A DNA stretch of 7,402 bases from an uncultured Collinsella sp. (GTDB lineage Bacteria; Actinomycetota; Coriobacteriia; Coriobacteriales; Coriobacteriaceae), in assembly GCA_900551655.1 (NCBI GenBank), contig URWM01000074.1:1-7402 (forward strand), written 5' to 3'. The translations under genes and the position numbers were made by a program. Below, in pieces: positions 5,576-7,402 of this stretch; position 1 is the stretch's first letter; each line of letters opens with the position of its first letter. The notes under the pieces are model-generated. The model did not search any database and had not been told where the DNA came from. It saw only the letters and a list, made by a program, of their open reading frames with translations.

Positions 5576-6364
5576 CTACATCTCGCCTCCTTGCAAGGAA
5601 CACCAGGCGCCTTGCGCGTCGGTAGTAAGAATCACCGGGCCGTCATCGGTGATGGCGACGGTGTTCTCATAGTGCGCGGCGGGCAGGTGGTCGTTGGTCG
5701 TGACGATCCAACCGTCGGAGCCCGTGCTCACATGATTGGATCCCATCGTGACCATCGGCTCGATAGCAATGACCATACCAGCCTGGAGACGAACGCCCCT
5801 CCCCTTCTTTCCATAGTTAGGAACGTTGGGGTCCTCGTGCATCACGCGGCCAATGCCATGGCCCACATAATCACGAAGCACGCCGTAACCGTGAGACTCG
5901 GCGAGGGACTGAACGGCATAACCGACGTCCCCGATATGGTTACCGGGAACAGCCTGCTCGATGGCAGCCTTAAGGCAATCGCGCGTGACCTCGCACAAAG
6001 CCTTGGCTTCGGGCGTGGGGGTGCCGACGAAAAACGTCCAAGCGTTATCGCCGACCCAACCGTCGACAACGGCTCCCGTATCGATGGAGATGATATCGCC
6101 ATCGCGCAGGATCATGTCGGGGTTGGGAATACCGTGGACCACGGCATCGTTGATCGATGCGCAAATGGTCCCCGGGAACCCGCCGTAACCCTTAAAGGCC
6201 GGGGTGCCGCCATGCATGCGGATAATCTGCTCCGCGAGCTGATCGAGCTCGAAGGTCGAAACGCCGGGGCGCACCATGGCTCCAACGTGGCGGAGCGCCA
6301 TCTTAGATAGCGCTCCTGCCTTCTTCATCTGCTCGATTTGCGTTGCAGACTTAATCTTGATCAT
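5576..6364 (-). CDS. map: Type I methionine aminopeptidase
   Basis: This enzyme removes the initiator methionine from nascent proteins in the cytoplasm, using a dinuclear metal centre. The 262-residue protein has the whole pita-bread fold active site: His77 (VVHGIP), the metal ligands Asp95 and Asp106 (IDTGAVVDGWVGDNAWTF), His169 (GHGIG), Glu202 (IEPM) and Glu233 (HYENTV), with His176 in the substrate pocket. It lacks the N-terminal zinc-finger extension of type Ib/Ic forms, so it is the short bacterial form. ATG at 6364 overlaps the adk stop in an ATGA, which indicates translational coupling; AAAGAGG about 10 nt upstream lies inside adk. The conserved MIKIKSATQIEQMKKAG start supports this choice. 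Confidence 0.99.
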   Translation of the reverse strand: MIKIKSATQIEQMKKAGALSKMALRHVGAMVRPGVSTFELDQLAEQIIRMHGGTPAFKGYGGFPGTICASINDAVVHGIPNPDMILRDGDIISIDTGAVVDGWVGDNAWTFFVGTPTPEAKALCEVTRDCLKAAIEQAVPGNHIGDVGYAVQSLAESHGYGVLRDYVGHGIGRVMHEDPNVPNYGKKGRGVRLQAGMVIAIEPMVTMGSNHVSTGSDGWIVTTNDHLPAAHYENTVAITDDGPVILTTDAQGAWCSLQGGEM

Positions 6365-6987
6365 AGACCGAGAGCCTCTTTGACATCCCCGTACACGGTC
6401 TCGCGAGCCTGGTCACCGTTGACCGACTTGAGCAGACCCTGGCCACGATAGTAGTCGACGAGCGGGCTCGTGGACTTCTCGTAGACGTCGAGACGGTTCT
6501 TGATGGTCTCGGGCTTGTCGTCGTCGCGCTGATACATCTCGCCACCGCACTTGGGGCAGGTGGCATCGGCAGCGGTGCCGGTGTAACCGCAGGCGCGGCA
6601 GGTGCGACGCGAAGACAGACGATCGATGATGACCTCGGAGGCCACGTCGACCAGAAGGGCGCAGTCGATCTCGCGACCCATGGCGGAGAGCTCGGAATCG
6701 AGCGTCACAGCCTGGGCAGTGTTGCGCGGGAAGCCGTCGAGGATAAAGCCCTGCTGGGCGTCATCGGCGGCAAGGCGCTCCTTGACAAGGTCGATCACGA
6801 GCTGGTCGGGGACGAGCTCGCCAGCGTCCATGTACTTCTTAGCCTGAATACCAAGCTCGGTGCCACCCTTGACGGCAGCACGCAGCAGGTCGCCCGTGGA
6901 AATGTGAGCGACGCCAAACTCGGCGACGAGCTCCTGTGCGACGGTGCCCTTACCGGCACCCGGAGCTCCGAGCAATACGAGGTTCAT
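6361..6987 (-). CDS. adk: Adenylate kinase, zinc-LID type
   Basis: Adenylate kinase interconverts ATP + AMP and 2 ADP, balancing the cytoplasmic adenylate pool. The 208-residue protein opens with MNLVLLGAPGAGKGT, with its P-loop at about 7-15. It has the AMP-binding STGDLLR (30-36) and DGFPRN (84-89), and a long-type LID domain (about 126-163) with a structural zinc site of four cysteines: Cys130, Cys133, Cys144 and Cys147. KNRLDVYEKSTSPLVDYY follows. I chose ATG at 6987 because a perfect AGGAGG lies 7 nt upstream (6995-7000). A TTG two codons earlier would fall almost on that site. It follows secY after 18 nt and overlaps map by 4 nt, the standard secY-adk-map order. Confidence 0.99.
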   Translation of the reverse strand: MNLVLLGAPGAGKGTVAQELVAEFGVAHISTGDLLRAAVKGGTELGIQAKKYMDAGELVPDQLVIDLVKERLAADDAQQGFILDGFPRNTAQAVTLDSELSAMGREIDCALLVDVASEVIIDRLSSRRTCRACGYTGTAADATCPKCGGEMYQRDDDKPETIKNRLDVYEKSTSPLVDYYRGQGLLKSVNGDQARETVYGDVKEALGL

Positions 6988-7005
6988 GAGCAATCCTCCT
7001 CTAGC

Positions 7006-7391
7006 CTATTTAAAGAATCCATCGTAATCATACATCTTGATCTGGCCTTCGAGCTTATCGACCGTGTCGAGCACGACGCCGACCATGATGAGGATGGACG
7101 TGCCGCCAAATGCCTGGATCAGATGGTTACCCGTGAAGGAGAAGATGATCGAAGGCACGATGGCGATGAGCGCCAAAAAGACAGCGCTGGGAAGCGTGAT
7201 CTTGTTGAGCGCGTTCTTGATGTAGGCCGCGGTAGCCCTACCCGGACGCACGCCCGGAATAAAGCCGCCCTGCTTCTTAAGGTTGTCGGCCGTGTCATCG
7301 GGGTTGAACACCATGGAGGTGTAGAAGTACGCGAAGAACACGATGAGGACAACATTAAGCACCCAGTTGAGCCAACCGGTCGAAAGCGCAG
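7006..7391 (-). CDS. secY: Preprotein translocase subunit SecY, C-terminal part only
   Basis: SecY forms the protein-conducting channel of the Sec translocon in the cytoplasmic membrane. The last 127 residues are present; the 5' part is missing because the fragment ends at a library adapter. Visible are a membrane segment (VVLIVFFAYFYTSM), then the large cytoplasmic loop with NPDDTADNLKKQGGFIPGVR and PGRATAAYI, characteristic of SecY and involved in ribosome and SecA contact. Two further hydrophobic segments follow (PSAVFLALIAIVPSIIFSF; FGGTSILIMVGVVLDTVDKL) and a short cytoplasmic tail ending FFK. The frame stays open upstream of the internal GTG at 7362 to the adapter, with sensible SecY residues, so that GTG is not the start. 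Confidence 0.98.
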
Positions 7392-7402
7392 CTGTCTCTT
7401 AT
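7392..7402 (+). other. Partial Tn5 mosaic end of a sequencing adapter (artefact)
   Basis: The last 11 bases, CTGTCTCTTAT, are the start of the Tn5 mosaic end in the orientation opposite to the left-hand adapter. Together with bases 1-44 this shows a molecule bounded by two tagmentation events. The bases interrupt the secY reading frame and should not be translated. Confidence 0.9.

Noticed and set aside
5591..6310. Plus-strand open frame of 239 codons antisense to map
   Set aside because: The minus strand encodes a complete methionine aminopeptidase with all metal ligands; the plus frame has no family features.
6361..6993. adk starting at TTG 6993
   Set aside because: This start would nearly touch the AGGAGG at 6995-7000; ATG at 6987 has ideal 7-nt spacing and gives the standard MNLVLLGAPGAGKGT beginning.
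7006..7362. secY as a short protein starting at GTG 7362
   Set aside because: The frame continues upstream with SecY-like residues to the adapter, so the gene is truncated by the fragment end and GTG is an internal Val codon.

Overview
This is a chromosomal fragment of a moderately GC-rich bacterium. It carries the 3' half of the classic ribosomal-protein supercluster (spc/alpha operon region), with every gene on the minus strand. Read in the direction of transcription, from high to low coordinates, the order is secY (C-terminal part) - adk - map - infA - rpmJ - rpsM - rpsK - rpsD - rpoA - rplQ - terminator - truA - a glycosyltransferase-like gene that runs off the left edge. This order, non-ATG starts on infA and rpsM, a cysteine-poor S4, an L17 with a charged Ala/Lys/Glu tail and the general protein character suggest an actinobacterial lineage. 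Coriobacteriia (Collinsella-like) is my best guess. That placement is from memory of these families and was not checked by a search.

The fragment is not a natural replicon end. Bases 1-44 and 7392-7402 are Illumina Nextera (Tn5 tagmentation) library sequence: index, adapter and mosaic end on the left, and the start of a mosaic end in opposite orientation on the right. Genuine genome sequence therefore spans about 45-7391, and both edge genes are cut by library construction, not by biology.

Region by region, reading downstream. At 7391-5576, secY, adk and map form a tight block (18-nt gap, then an ATGA overlap) for protein export, adenylate balance and removal of N-terminal methionine. A 145-nt gap with a candidate sigma70-type promoter leads to infA. 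A 150-nt gap with two successive stem-loops separates infA from rpmJ. From rpmJ to rplQ (5061-2052) seven genes, rpmJ, rpsM, rpsK, rpsD, rpoA and rplQ plus their short spacers, form one translation and transcription unit with good Shine-Dalgarno sites; these encode L36, S13, S11, S4, RNA polymerase alpha and L17. A near-perfect intrinsic terminator closes it at 1995-2025. truA (tRNA pseudouridine synthase) starts only 35 nt beyond that terminator, so it probably depends on read-through. A 161-nt gap after truA holds a hairpin, a candidate promoter and a possible 13-codon leader ORF. It precedes a family-2-like glycosyltransferase gene that is open to the left edge.

I see no mobile element, CRISPR array, tRNA or rRNA, and no new defence or metabolic system. 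The core is ordinary housekeeping DNA. What merits a second look is the pair of structured leaders around infA/rpmJ, the terminator directly in front of truA, and the edge glycosyltransferase whose usual catalytic motifs are degenerate.
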